Below, in pieces: positions 25,346-32,081 of a DNA stretch of 32,081 nucleotides (positions are counted from its first letter, which is position 1; each line of letters begins with the position of its first letter). The notes under the pieces were generated by a model. That model was not told the DNA's origin and ran no database searches. It saw only the letters and a list, made by a program, of their open reading frames with translations. This DNA is from Nitrospina sp. (GTDB lineage Bacteria > Nitrospinota > Nitrospinia > Nitrospinales > VA-1): contig JABHTG010000032.1 in assembly GCA_018697205.1 (NCBI GenBank), forward strand, positions 1 through 32,081, in the 5' to 3' direction. A program made the translations under genes and the position numbers.

Positions 25346-27355
25346 ATGAATGACGTAGGAGAATTCACTTTAATGGTGGCCCTTGCCACATCCATCTATG
25401 GAACCGTCGCATATGTTATGGCTGCTCGAGGAAACCGCATAGATGTTTATCTGAGTGCAGACAAAGTCCCACTCATCACATGGGGTTGCGTGATGATTTC
25501 CTCTATTGCTCTTTGGAAGGCTTTTTTCACAAATGACTTTAGCCTGCAATATGTGTATGCATACTCCAATATTGAACTTGATTATTTTTACAAATTTAGT
25601 TCCTTTTGGGGAGGACAAAAGGGATCACTTCTATTTTGGGTCCTTATTTTAACAAGCTACATGATGGTAGTTCACTTTCAAAATCGTTCAAAAAATTTGA
25701 TAGTAGTCCCTTATGCGATGGCTGTTATGCTTGCAGTCACATGTTTCTTCCTTTTACTTCTTAATTTTTCCACAAATCCGTTTGAGCGCATTCCTTTACC
25801 GCCAGAAGATGGGCGTGGGCTAAACCCACTCTTGCAAAATTATTGGATGGTAATCCACCCGCCAACGTTATATTTGGGTTATGTTGGGTTTACAGTTCCC
25901 TTTGCATTTGCTATGGCTGCACTTATTTCAAAAAACTTAGACGATGCTTGGATCCGATTGACTCGAAAATGGACTATTGTTTCATGGTTTTTTCTATGTA
26001 TGGGGAATTTATTTGGGGCTAGTTGGGCCTACGTTGAATTAGGTTGGGGTGGCTACTGGGCTTGGGATCCCGTAGAAAATGCTGCCTTTATGCCACTTAT
26101 TGTAGCGACCGCTTATTTGCATTCAGTCATGATTCAAGAAAAAAAAGATATGATGAAGGTGTGGAACATGTCTCTTATTCTCCTAACTTTTGTTATGACT
26201 ATTTTTGGAACATTTATCACTCGAAGTGGACTCATACAATCAGTCCATACTTTTGATGAAGCGACACTAGGTTATTACTTTTTAGGATTACTTTTTTTTA
26301 TAATCGCTGTGTGCACAACATTGATTGTTCTTCGCTTACCCTTACTTAAAAGTAAAAATGAGTTGGATTCATTTCTTTCGCGAGAAGCCGGCTTTCTATT
26401 TAACAATTTATTACTCCTTGGAATCGCGTTCGCAACATTTTGGGGGACTATTTTCCCGATTATTTCTGAGGCAGTACGTGGAGTAAAGATCACTGTAGGA
26501 CCTCCTTTTTATAATCAGGTTAATGTTCCTATCGGCTTAGCTCTGCTGGCGTTAATCGGTATCGGTCCGATCATTGCTTGGCGAAAGGCTTCTTGGTCTA
26601 ACCTGAAAAAAAATTTTTTTAAACCGCTGTTGTTTGCTTTAGTTGGAGGAGCCTTTTTGTTTCCTATCCTTCCATTATCGAATCGATCAGAAATTTATAC
26701 TTACATTACCTTTATTCTTTGTATTTTTGTGTTGTCGTCTATGCTCATTGAATTTTATAAAGGAACAATGGCTCGATACGCTTCAAGCGAAACAATTATG
26801 GGTGCTTTAGGATCCTTAATATGGAATAACAAGAGGCGTTATGGAGGTTATACTGTCCATATCGGCGTAGTGATGATTTATGCAGGTATCGCCGCATCAT
26901 CTTCATACGGAATTCATACGGAAAAACGACTCAAGATCGGTGAAACGATCGAGATAAGAGATTATATGTTGCGTTACGAAAAACTCGCTGCAATTCAAGC
27001 TACTTCAGTAAAAACTCGTATTATTGCCCAATTATCTGTTGAAAAAGATGGAAAAAAAATCTGGACAGCGAGACCGGAAAAAGAATTTTATAAGGGGCAA
27101 AATCAACCTGTATCTGAGGTAGATGTAAGATCCACCCTAGCAAGTGATCTGTACGTGATTCTTGCAGACTTTTCTGAAGATGAATCGGCAACTATAAAAG
27201 TTTATCATAATCCTATGGTCAAATGGTTATGGACGGGAGGGTGGGTCATCGCTCTAGGAACCATGGTCTGTGCATGGCCTGACAGATTGGAGCAACGTCG
27301 AAGGTTGGAACGTTTGAAACTCCAAAAGATAGTTTTTTCACCAGCTCAGGAGTAA
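25346..27355 (+). CDS. ccmF: Cytochrome c heme lyase subunit CcmF
   Basis: Large multipass membrane protein that attaches heme from CcmE to apocytochrome c. The 669 residues contain well over ten hydrophobic segments and the conserved features FWGGQKGSLLFWVLIL, IHPPTLYLGYVGF with its heme-ligand-type His near 171, and the WWD domain WGGYWAWDPVENAAFMP at about 234-250. FGTFITRSGLIQSVHTF follows soon after, and the C-terminal periplasmic domain starts at GGYTVHIGVVMIYAGIAASS. It is full length. AAGGA precedes the ATG; a 101-bp gap separates it from ccmE, while ccmH follows after 2 bp. Confidence 0.97.
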   Translation: MNDVGEFTLMVALATSIYGTVAYVMAARGNRIDVYLSADKVPLITWGCVMISSIALWKAFFTNDFSLQYVYAYSNIELDYFYKFSSFWGGQKGSLLFWVLILTSYMMVVHFQNRSKNLIVVPYAMAVMLAVTCFFLLLLNFSTNPFERIPLPPEDGRGLNPLLQNYWMVIHPPTLYLGYVGFTVPFAFAMAALISKNLDDAWIRLTRKWTIVSWFFLCMGNLFGASWAYVELGWGGYWAWDPVENAAFMPLIVATAYLHSVMIQEKKDMMKVWNMSLILLTFVMTIFGTFITRSGLIQSVHTFDEATLGYYFLGLLFFIIAVCTTLIVLRLPLLKSKNELDSFLSREAGFLFNNLLLLGIAFATFWGTIFPIISEAVRGVKITVGPPFYNQVNVPIGLALLALIGIGPIIAWRKASWSNLKKNFFKPLLFALVGGAFLFPILPLSNRSEIYTYITFILCIFVLSSMLIEFYKGTMARYASSETIMGALGSLIWNNKRRYGGYTVHIGVVMIYAGIAASSSYGIHTEKRLKIGETIEIRDYMLRYEKLAAIQATSVKTRIIAQLSVEKDGKKIWTARPEKEFYKGQNQPVSEVDVRSTLASDLYVILADFSEDESATIKVYHNPMVKWLWTGGWVIALGTMVCAWPDRLEQRRRLERLKLQKIVFSPAQE

Positions 27356-27357
27356 CC

Positions 27358-27873
27358 ATGGCAATTCATTTAAAAAAAATTATTTCTGTTTTTTTTGTTG
27401 TGCTATTTTTTATTTTAATAAGTTCAGCTTTGGTCAATGCAGGAGCTGTATTATCAGACCTAGAAAATCAACTGATGTGTAAGTGCGATGATAAGTGTGG
27501 CAAAGTCCTAATAAACTGTACTTGTTCCACTGCTGATAAAAACCGAAAAAAATTTACTAAGATGCTAGAGTCGGGTTTGACTGTAGAACAAATTGTTCAA
27601 CAGCAGGTAGAAAAGTATGGGGAAACTGCACTTTCTGCTCCTACCAAAAATGGATTCAATCTCACTGCCTGGGTAATTCCATTTGGAGCTATTATGATAG
27701 GAGGAGTTGGAATTCGCAAAATCCTAAGGGGATGGGTGGGCAAAGATAATAATATTGACCGCCAAAGCACAGAAGGCCATATTGCATCTGAATTATCTGC
27801 TGAAGAATCCGTCAAAAGCTCTAGTAAATATTCCCGCCGCCTCAAGGATGAATTAGACCAACTCGAAACATGA
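27358..27873 (+). CDS. ccmH: CcmH-like protein with an unusual five-cysteine motif
   Basis: Thiol protein thought to handle the apocytochrome CxxCH cysteines before heme attachment. The 171 residues comprise a signal/anchor at about 7-29, then a CcmH domain with LENQLMCKCDDKCGKVLINC, the helical MLESGLTVEQIVQQQVEKYGETALSAPTKNGFN, a second membrane helix at about 103-118, and a charged cytoplasmic tail. The usual LRCxxC is replaced by Cys41, Cys43, Cys47, Cys54 and Cys56. Variants of this sort occur in deltaproteobacterial-type and acidobacterial loci, as far as I recall. It begins 2 bp after ccmF with CAGGAG upstream and overlaps the next gene by 4 bp (ATGA). Confidence 0.88.
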   Translation: MAIHLKKIISVFFVVLFFILISSALVNAGAVLSDLENQLMCKCDDKCGKVLINCTCSTADKNRKKFTKMLESGLTVEQIVQQQVEKYGETALSAPTKNGFNLTAWVIPFGAIMIGGVGIRKILRGWVGKDNNIDRQSTEGHIASELSAEESVKSSSKYSRRLKDELDQLET

Positions 27874-28217
27874 CCCTTACTTTTCCTCATTTAATCGAAT
27901 TACTCCTAATTGCAGGAGTTATAATTGCTATTGGTATCCCACTATTTGGAAAACTACCCAATACTCGGCCTTTTTCTAAAATTGACCCTTTAGAGGAAGA
28001 GTTTAAGCATTTATTGGTTCGGAAAGAAGAGGTTTTACTGTCTATCAAGGAATTAGAGGTTGACCTTCAAGCCGACAAAATTTCTATTAATGATTCTATT
28101 ACTTTACGAAAAAAGCTTGAAGGTGAAGCTATTACTATCCTTGAACGAATTGATGAGTTAAAAAAAAATAAAAAAAAAGACGCTAAGCCATCTTCTAAAA
28201 ATTTTATTTTAGCTTAG
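27870..28217 (+). CDS. CcmI-like membrane-anchored coiled-coil protein
   Basis: A 115-residue protein with one N-terminal membrane helix (about residues 8-26) followed by an alpha-helical region. The segment LEEEFKHLLVRKEEVLLSIKELEVDLQADKIS and RKKLEGEAITILERIDELK resembles the N-terminal membrane-and-coil part of CcmI/CycH, the apocytochrome chaperone, but the TPR domain of full CcmI is absent. The tail is lysine-rich. It overlaps ccmH by four bases and sits within the ccm operon, so a role with CcmH/CcmF is likely by context. The assignment is tentative; it could also be an unrelated small membrane protein. Confidence 0.6.
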   Translation: MTLTFPHLIELLLIAGVIIAIGIPLFGKLPNTRPFSKIDPLEEEFKHLLVRKEEVLLSIKELEVDLQADKISINDSITLRKKLEGEAITILERIDELKKNKKKDAKPSSKNFILA

Positions 28218-28311
28218 AACATCTTTTTGAATAAGTACCCAGCAATAAACCTTAATTATATTTATGTCAGCCTCGTCCATACATTAGCATGAATATGATA
28301 TTTGACCTTCA

Positions 28312-29061
28312 ATGGTGGTATCGCGCGTGAACGAGCAAACCAATCGAGATTCATCTAATTCTATCATTCAGGTTCAAAACCTCCGAAAAGATTTTGGCTA
28401 TCTACAGGCCTTGAGTGGAGTTAGTTTTAATTTGAGTAAAGGGGAGTTTCTTACTATCTTCGGGCCTAACGGAGCTGGCAAGACAACTTTAATTAAAGTT
28501 CTGACTGGCCTTATGCGCCCTACTTCTGGATCAGCCAATATCAACGGTTTCGATGCTCTTGAGGGCAATCCAGAGTTAAGAAGCCAAATCGGTGTTATAT
28601 CTCACTCAACTTGTTTATACCCTGACTTAACAGCGCTAGAAAACCTTTTATTTTACGCTAAGCTCTATGGTCTAAAGGACCCAAAAGATCGAGCCAAGCT
28701 CTCTATCAAAGAGGCTGGGTTAGAATCGCGTAAGAATGATCTAGTGCGAACTTACTCTAGGGGAATGCAGCAAAGAATAGCTATTGCTCGAGCTACTTTG
28801 CATGATCCTTCCGTTTTATTTTTGGATGAACCCTTCACTGGGCTAGACCTAAGTGCAACCAACTCTCTAAAAGATCAACTACATGGTTTGCACACGGGTA
28901 ATAGAACTCTTATTATGACAACCCATGATATGTCCTGTGGCCTTGAAATATGCGATAAGGTAGCAATTCAAAGTAAGGGAAAATTTTTGTTTACAGAACC
29001 CGTAACTAGCATCGACAAAAATAATTTCAAAAATTTTTATACAAAAACTATAGAGAAATGA
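28312..29061 (+). CDS. ccmA: Heme-exporter ATPase CcmA
   Basis: ABC ATPase that powers release of heme-loaded CcmE from CcmC, working with CcmB. The 249 residues show Walker A FGPNGAGKTTL (about 50-60), the Q-loop region GVISHSTCLYPDLTALENLLFYAKLYGL, the ABC signature TYSRGMQQRIAIA, Walker B VLFLDEPFTGLD and the H-loop MTTHD. The signature SRGMQQR differs from the SxGQxxR form of classical CcmA, but context makes CcmA secure. ATG 28312 is used; GTG 28327 is an alternative, and the first 17 residues precede the domain. No ribosome site is seen after the 94-bp gap. Confidence 0.92.
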   Translation: MVVSRVNEQTNRDSSNSIIQVQNLRKDFGYLQALSGVSFNLSKGEFLTIFGPNGAGKTTLIKVLTGLMRPTSGSANINGFDALEGNPELRSQIGVISHSTCLYPDLTALENLLFYAKLYGLKDPKDRAKLSIKEAGLESRKNDLVRTYSRGMQQRIAIARATLHDPSVLFLDEPFTGLDLSATNSLKDQLHGLHTGNRTLIMTTHDMSCGLEICDKVAIQSKGKFLFTEPVTSIDKNNFKNFYTKTIEK

Positions 29062-29089
29062 GGTATCTACAAGGAGCTTTGTCATTTCT

Positions 29090-29770
29090 ATGAAACAATA
29101 TCTCAAACAAGTGAGGGCTATTGTCTGGAAAGACTTTGTTACAGAGCTAAAAACACGTGAGTTATTTAGCTCCATGTTTATTTTCGCACTTCTTGTGATC
29201 ATTATTTTTATCTTTTCAATAAACCTTAGTATTGTTAAAGCAAGTGAAGTTGGTCCTGGAGTATTGTGGGTCGCTTTTTTATTCTCTGGAACTATTGGCC
29301 TTAACAGATCATTTATGCTTGAGAAGGAGAATGGCTGTTTGCAAGGTTTACTTCTTGCTCCTGTAGATAGAACTGCGCTGTATTTTGGAAAATTAATCAG
29401 TAATTTAGTTTTTTTGTTGATTATGGAAGCATTTATATTACCGATTTTTATGATTTTCTTTAATGTCGATTTAATTTCACATTTACTACCCTTAGTTTAT
29501 GTAATTTTTATAGGAACACTAGGGTTTTGTACAATTGGGACTCTTCTTTCTTCTTTATCGGCTAATCTTAAAACGCGTGATATCATACTACCAATATTAT
29601 TATATCCATTGATAATCCCAATTATTATTGGATCAGTTCGAATGACTGGTCAGATTCTAGAAGGTGAGTCCTTATCAAATATGACTAACTGGATGACTCT
29701 AGTTTTATGCTTTGATGTTATATATATTGCTATTTCCATTATGATGATAGATTTTGTTCTGGAGGAATAA
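29090..29770 (+). CDS. ccmB: Heme exporter permease CcmB
   Basis: Integral membrane partner of CcmA. The 226 residues have six hydrophobic segments and the family stretches IVWKDFVTELKTRELFSSM, NRSFMLEKENGCLQGLLLAPVDRTALYFGK and ILPILLYPLIIPIIIGSVRMT. Length and layout are normal for the CcmB family. It follows ccmA after 28 bp, with CAAGGAG about 12 bases before the ATG, and precedes ccmD. Confidence 0.95.
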   Translation: MKQYLKQVRAIVWKDFVTELKTRELFSSMFIFALLVIIIFIFSINLSIVKASEVGPGVLWVAFLFSGTIGLNRSFMLEKENGCLQGLLLAPVDRTALYFGKLISNLVFLLIMEAFILPIFMIFFNVDLISHLLPLVYVIFIGTLGFCTIGTLLSSLSANLKTRDIILPILLYPLIIPIIIGSVRMTGQILEGESLSNMTNWMTLVLCFDVIYIAISIMMIDFVLEE

Positions 29771-29775
29771 CTTGA

Positions 29776-29922
29776 ATGGATAACCTGGAATATTTATTTG
29801 CGGCGAATGTGTTTGTATGGGGCGGAATTTTTTATTATCTGTTCCGAATAAAAAAATATCAGCAATCTTTACAAAACGATTTGGATCTCATAAAAGAGGC
29901 CGTTAAAAAAGGGCAAAAATGA
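29776..29922 (+). CDS. ccmD: Short CcmD-like membrane protein
   Basis: A 48-residue reading frame beginning MDNLEYLFAANVFVWGGIFY. It has one membrane helix (about residues 5-23), then a basic and helical cytoplasmic part (RIKKYQQSLQNDLDLIKEAVKK). CcmD is a small single-helix protein that holds CcmC, CcmE and CcmAB together, and this size, topology and position between ccmB and ccmC fit it. GGAGG overlaps the ccmB stop, 10 bases before the ATG. The stop overlaps the ccmC start as ATGA. Sequence conservation of CcmD is too low for certainty. Confidence 0.8.
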   Translation: MDNLEYLFAANVFVWGGIFYYLFRIKKYQQSLQNDLDLIKEAVKKGQK

Positions 29923-30620
29923 GCGCAGAAATAAAAGAAAGTAGTTCTATTCTAACCTGGATTACTGCTTTAGCTTTCTTAATAAGCATGGCAGCTATTT
30001 TTATCTATGTACCCACGGAACAAATGGAAGGCCCTGTGCAACGGATTATGTATTTTCATATTCCCGCGGCGTGGTTGGCTTTTTTTTCTTTTTTTATTGT
30101 TTTTGTCTGCAGTATATTATTTTTATGGAAAAAAGAACGAGAGTGGGACATATATGCTCTGGCCTCTGCTGAAATTGGTGTTATTTTTTGTTCGTTAGTT
30201 TTAATAACTGGACCAATTTGGGCACGACCTATCTGGGGTGCGTGGTGGGTGTGGGATGCTAGGTTAACATCTACACTAATTTTATGGCTTATTTACGTTT
30301 CTTATCTTATGCTTCGTTACCAAACCGATATTGGCTCGATGCGTGCTCGTTTTGCTGCAGTATTAGGAATTATCGGTTTTCTAGATATCCCATTCATTCA
30401 TTTTTCTGTTTTATGGTGGCGAACATTTCACCCTCCACCTAAAATGATATCACCAGAGGGGTTGGGCGCGGGCATGGCACAGTCTATGGTAACCACGCTA
30501 ATGTTATCGTTAGGAACTTTCACGCTCCTTTATTTTGTATTGATGGGGCAGAGAATTAAAATTGAGAAAATGAAAGATGAAGTCGAACAACTCAAGAAAA
30601 ATCACTTATATACTAACTAA
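29919..30620 (+). CDS. ccmC: Heme-handling membrane protein CcmC
   Basis: Loads heme onto CcmE in the membrane. The 233 residues have six hydrophobic segments, the first external histidine in MYFHIPAAWLAF (about residue 47), the WWD motif PIWGAWWVWDARLTSTLILWL (about 100-120), and the second histidine region SVLWWRTFHPPP. All known key residues appear to be present, in contrast to the altered CcmE it must serve. It starts by ATGA overlap with ccmD; the ccmG start lies 44 bp inside its 3' end. Confidence 0.95.
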   Translation: MSAEIKESSSILTWITALAFLISMAAIFIYVPTEQMEGPVQRIMYFHIPAAWLAFFSFFIVFVCSILFLWKKEREWDIYALASAEIGVIFCSLVLITGPIWARPIWGAWWVWDARLTSTLILWLIYVSYLMLRYQTDIGSMRARFAAVLGIIGFLDIPFIHFSVLWWRTFHPPPKMISPEGLGAGMAQSMVTTLMLSLGTFTLLYFVLMGQRIKIEKMKDEVEQLKKNHLYTN

Positions 30621-31179
30621 AAAGTATTTACTTCTTTTTCTCATTACCTTTGTTGCTGCAATTCTTTTTTTTTTAGAACACTTTACAGAAAACCCTATTT
30701 CTGTTGCTGATATTCAAATAGGAAAAATTTTTAACGAAAAAAAACCTTCTGTTGGGTACATAGCACCTGATTTTAAATTGCGAAACTTAAAAGGAAACTA
30801 TGAAAGCCTTAGTAGTTATCGTGGGGAGGTAGTGGTTCTAAATTTTTGGGCAACATGGTGCGTACCATGTCGCGTTGAGATGCCTTCTTTTGAAAAACTT
30901 TTTCGTCGCTACCGCTCTGAAGGTGTAACGGTTTTAGCAATTACGTTAGATAAAAATTCTGAAGAAAGAATTAAATCCTTTGTTGATGAGTATGGCCTTT
31001 CCTTTCCAATTCTATTAGATGATAAAAGTGAAGTGGAGAGACTTTACCCTTCAATGACAATTCCATTTACTTACGTAATTGACCGTGAAGGGCGCGTAGT
31101 GGCAAGAGTTGATGGTGCAAAAAACTGGGAATCGAATGAAACATTTGAGGCAATTGACTACTTATTAAAAAAGCCTTAA
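30577..31179 (+). CDS. ccmG: CcmG/ResA-like membrane-anchored thioredoxin
   Basis: Thiol-disulfide protein that keeps apocytochrome or CcmH cysteines reduced in the periplasm. The 200 residues have an N-terminal anchor at about 17-33, then a TlpA/ResA thioredoxin fold: GYIAPDFKLRNLKGNYESLSSYRGEVVVLNFWATWCVPC, with active-site Cys95 and Cys98, and the cis-proline loop MTIPFTYVIDREGRVV. CcmG or ResA names fit equally well by sequence; the locus favours CcmG. Its ATG at 30577 lies inside ccmC, and I see no better later start. This closes the ccm set. Confidence 0.9.
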   Translation: MKSNNSRKITYILTKKYLLLFLITFVAAILFFLEHFTENPISVADIQIGKIFNEKKPSVGYIAPDFKLRNLKGNYESLSSYRGEVVVLNFWATWCVPCRVEMPSFEKLFRRYRSEGVTVLAITLDKNSEERIKSFVDEYGLSFPILLDDKSEVERLYPSMTIPFTYVIDREGRVVARVDGAKNWESNETFEAIDYLLKKP

Positions 31180-31210
31180 TCAAAAGTTTTCAATCGCATG
31201 GTGATCAATT

Positions 31211-31624
31211 ATGAGTAAAAAATCTATAATCGAAGCTAATCAAATTTTTTATAATGCATTTAATAAAAGTGATATAGAACTGATGATCGGAATTTGGTTA
31301 AACGATTCAACCTCTCAGTGCATTCACCCAGGTTGGGACGTCTTAACTGGATTTGAAAATATAATGAGTAGCTGGCAGAAAATTTTTACATCAGCACAAG
31401 ATTTAGAAATTAAGCTTTCTCATGTCGAAGTCACTAGCTCAGAAAACCTTGCATGGATAACCTGCCAAGAAAACCTATTCTCAATAATCTCAAGTGGTGT
31501 TCAATTATCCAAAGTACACTCTACTAATCTGTTTAAAATGGTAAACGGTGAATGGAAAATGATTTTACATCATGCATCTCCGGTCAGCGGACGTCCCAAT
31601 GCAGAGAAATTATCCCAAAACTAG
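31211..31624 (+). CDS. SnoaL-like (NTF2-fold) protein
   Basis: A 137-residue protein of the SnoaL/DUF4440-type NTF2-like superfamily, a cone-shaped fold used by many unrelated enzymes and binding proteins. Marks are the N-terminal helices (ANQIFYNAFNKSDIELMIGIWL), CIHPGWDVLTGFENIMSSWQKIF, the strands NLAWITCQENLF and TNLFKMVNGEWKMILHHASPVSGRP. No signal peptide is seen, so it is likely cytoplasmic. It follows ccmG after 31 bp on the same strand and could be read through from it, but nothing ties it to cytochrome maturation. The function is unknown. Confidence 0.8.
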   Translation: MSKKSIIEANQIFYNAFNKSDIELMIGIWLNDSTSQCIHPGWDVLTGFENIMSSWQKIFTSAQDLEIKLSHVEVTSSENLAWITCQENLFSIISSGVQLSKVHSTNLFKMVNGEWKMILHHASPVSGRPNAEKLSQN

Positions 31625-32081
31625 TATACAGATCAAAACCTTGAGGGACCTTGGAGGAATTAAATTAATGCTATGCAACCTTCTAAATGGATTACTAGTC
31701 TACCAATACATAGATTTCATTATGTAGGTTTTCGTTGCGCAGGCAAGATCCCCCACATACCGAAAATTAGCTTGTCTTTAATGATAAATTTAATTTATTA
31801 TTTTTCAGTGCATAATGCCACTGAAACAATTATTATTGGAATATATTTTTGACTTTTAAAAAGTTTATTTTGAACTGCTCCACCATGGTAGAATCATTGA
31901 GTTAGAAGATATAAAAATGAGTAGAGCCAATGAGGTAGTCGCGTGGCATATTCTGGAGAAAATTTCATAAAACCATGCAACAAAACCCAAATAGAGAAGA
32001 ACCAAAAAAGACATTTTATAAATATATCCATGCTTTATTATAACGGCCCTATGTGCTATTTCATACCAGGTTCCTTGAAAC
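31625..32081. other. Right-end region without a convincing gene
   Basis: The AT-rich last 457 bp have only short frames. A 59-codon frame at 31673-31852 and a 20-codon frame at 31668-31730 with GGAGG upstream look like chance. A perfect 8-bp inverted repeat with an 8-nt loop (31803-31810 and 31819-31826) is present without a following U run on either strand. No tRNA, operon start or repeat family is recognisable. Confidence 0.6.
31803..31826. repeat. Perfect 8-bp inverted repeat
   Basis: TTTCAGTG (31803-31810) and CACTGAAA (31819-31826) flank the loop CATAATGC. It lies 178 bp after the SnoaL-like gene. It could be a weak transcription end or a protein site; no T tract follows directly. Confidence 0.4.

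Noticed and set aside
31673-31852. 59-codon frame starting MQPSKWITSL
   Set aside because: No family resemblance, poor spacing from the GGAGG and ordinary AT-rich composition; likely chance.

Overview
This is an AT-rich window from the core genome of a Gram-negative bacterium. The evidence for the cell type is a full System I (Ccm) cytochrome c maturation locus, a MurE with the DNPR motif of meso-diaminopimelate-adding enzymes, a complete division and cell wall (dcw) cluster, and a groESL operon with a CIRCE operator. Gene order and the unusual CcmE/CcmH variants fit a deltaproteobacterial-type, SAR324-like or Nitrospinota-like marine lineage, but I cannot settle the taxon from this sequence. 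I see no insertion sequence, prophage, CRISPR array, tRNA or rRNA.

Layout. (1) 1-1784, minus strand: the first 412 codons of groEL, then groES, a leader of about 175 nt with two hairpins, and a CIRCE box just downstream of the -10. (2) 1844-3478, plus strand: queF (queuosine synthesis) and three small genes: a cysteine-cluster YkgJ-like protein, a DUF1566 protein and an HNH nuclease. (3) 3637-5169, minus strand: a parvulin-like protein and a Cof-type HAD phosphatase. (4) 5356-6144, plus strand: an exported DUF547 protein. (5) 6187-24198, minus strand: sixteen dcw genes in the order mraZ, rsmH, ftsL, ftsI, murE, murF, mraY, murD, ftsW, murG, murC, murB, ddl, ftsQ, ftsA, ftsZ, mostly overlapping or separated by a few bases. 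(6) 24199-24752: a 554 bp divergent control region. (7) 24753-31179, plus strand: ccmE, ccmF, ccmH, a ccmI-like gene, ccmA, ccmB, ccmD, ccmC and ccmG, followed by a SnoaL-like gene at 31211-31624. The last 457 bp have no convincing gene.

How the genes work together. The dcw cluster makes the UDP-MurNAc-pentapeptide (MurB, MurC, MurD, MurE, Ddl, MurF), loads it on lipid (MraY, MurG), polymerises and cross-links septal wall (FtsW, FtsI) and builds the Z ring and divisome (FtsZ, FtsA, FtsQ, FtsL). MraZ probably represses the cluster from three 10-bp-spaced AAAGTGT-like repeats at the promoter. The ccm genes export and chaperone heme and attach it to apocytochromes c. CcmE here has the CxxxY form (Cys123, Tyr127) in place of the usual heme-binding histidine, yet the locus also carries a CcmH-like protein, with five cysteines instead of the usual LRCxxC. 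That pairing is the most interesting biology I found. Otherwise the window is ordinary housekeeping sequence with some unusual regulatory detail: twin U-rich hairpins in the groESL leader, a perfect 7-bp palindrome on the ccmE -35, and an N-terminally extended MurB.
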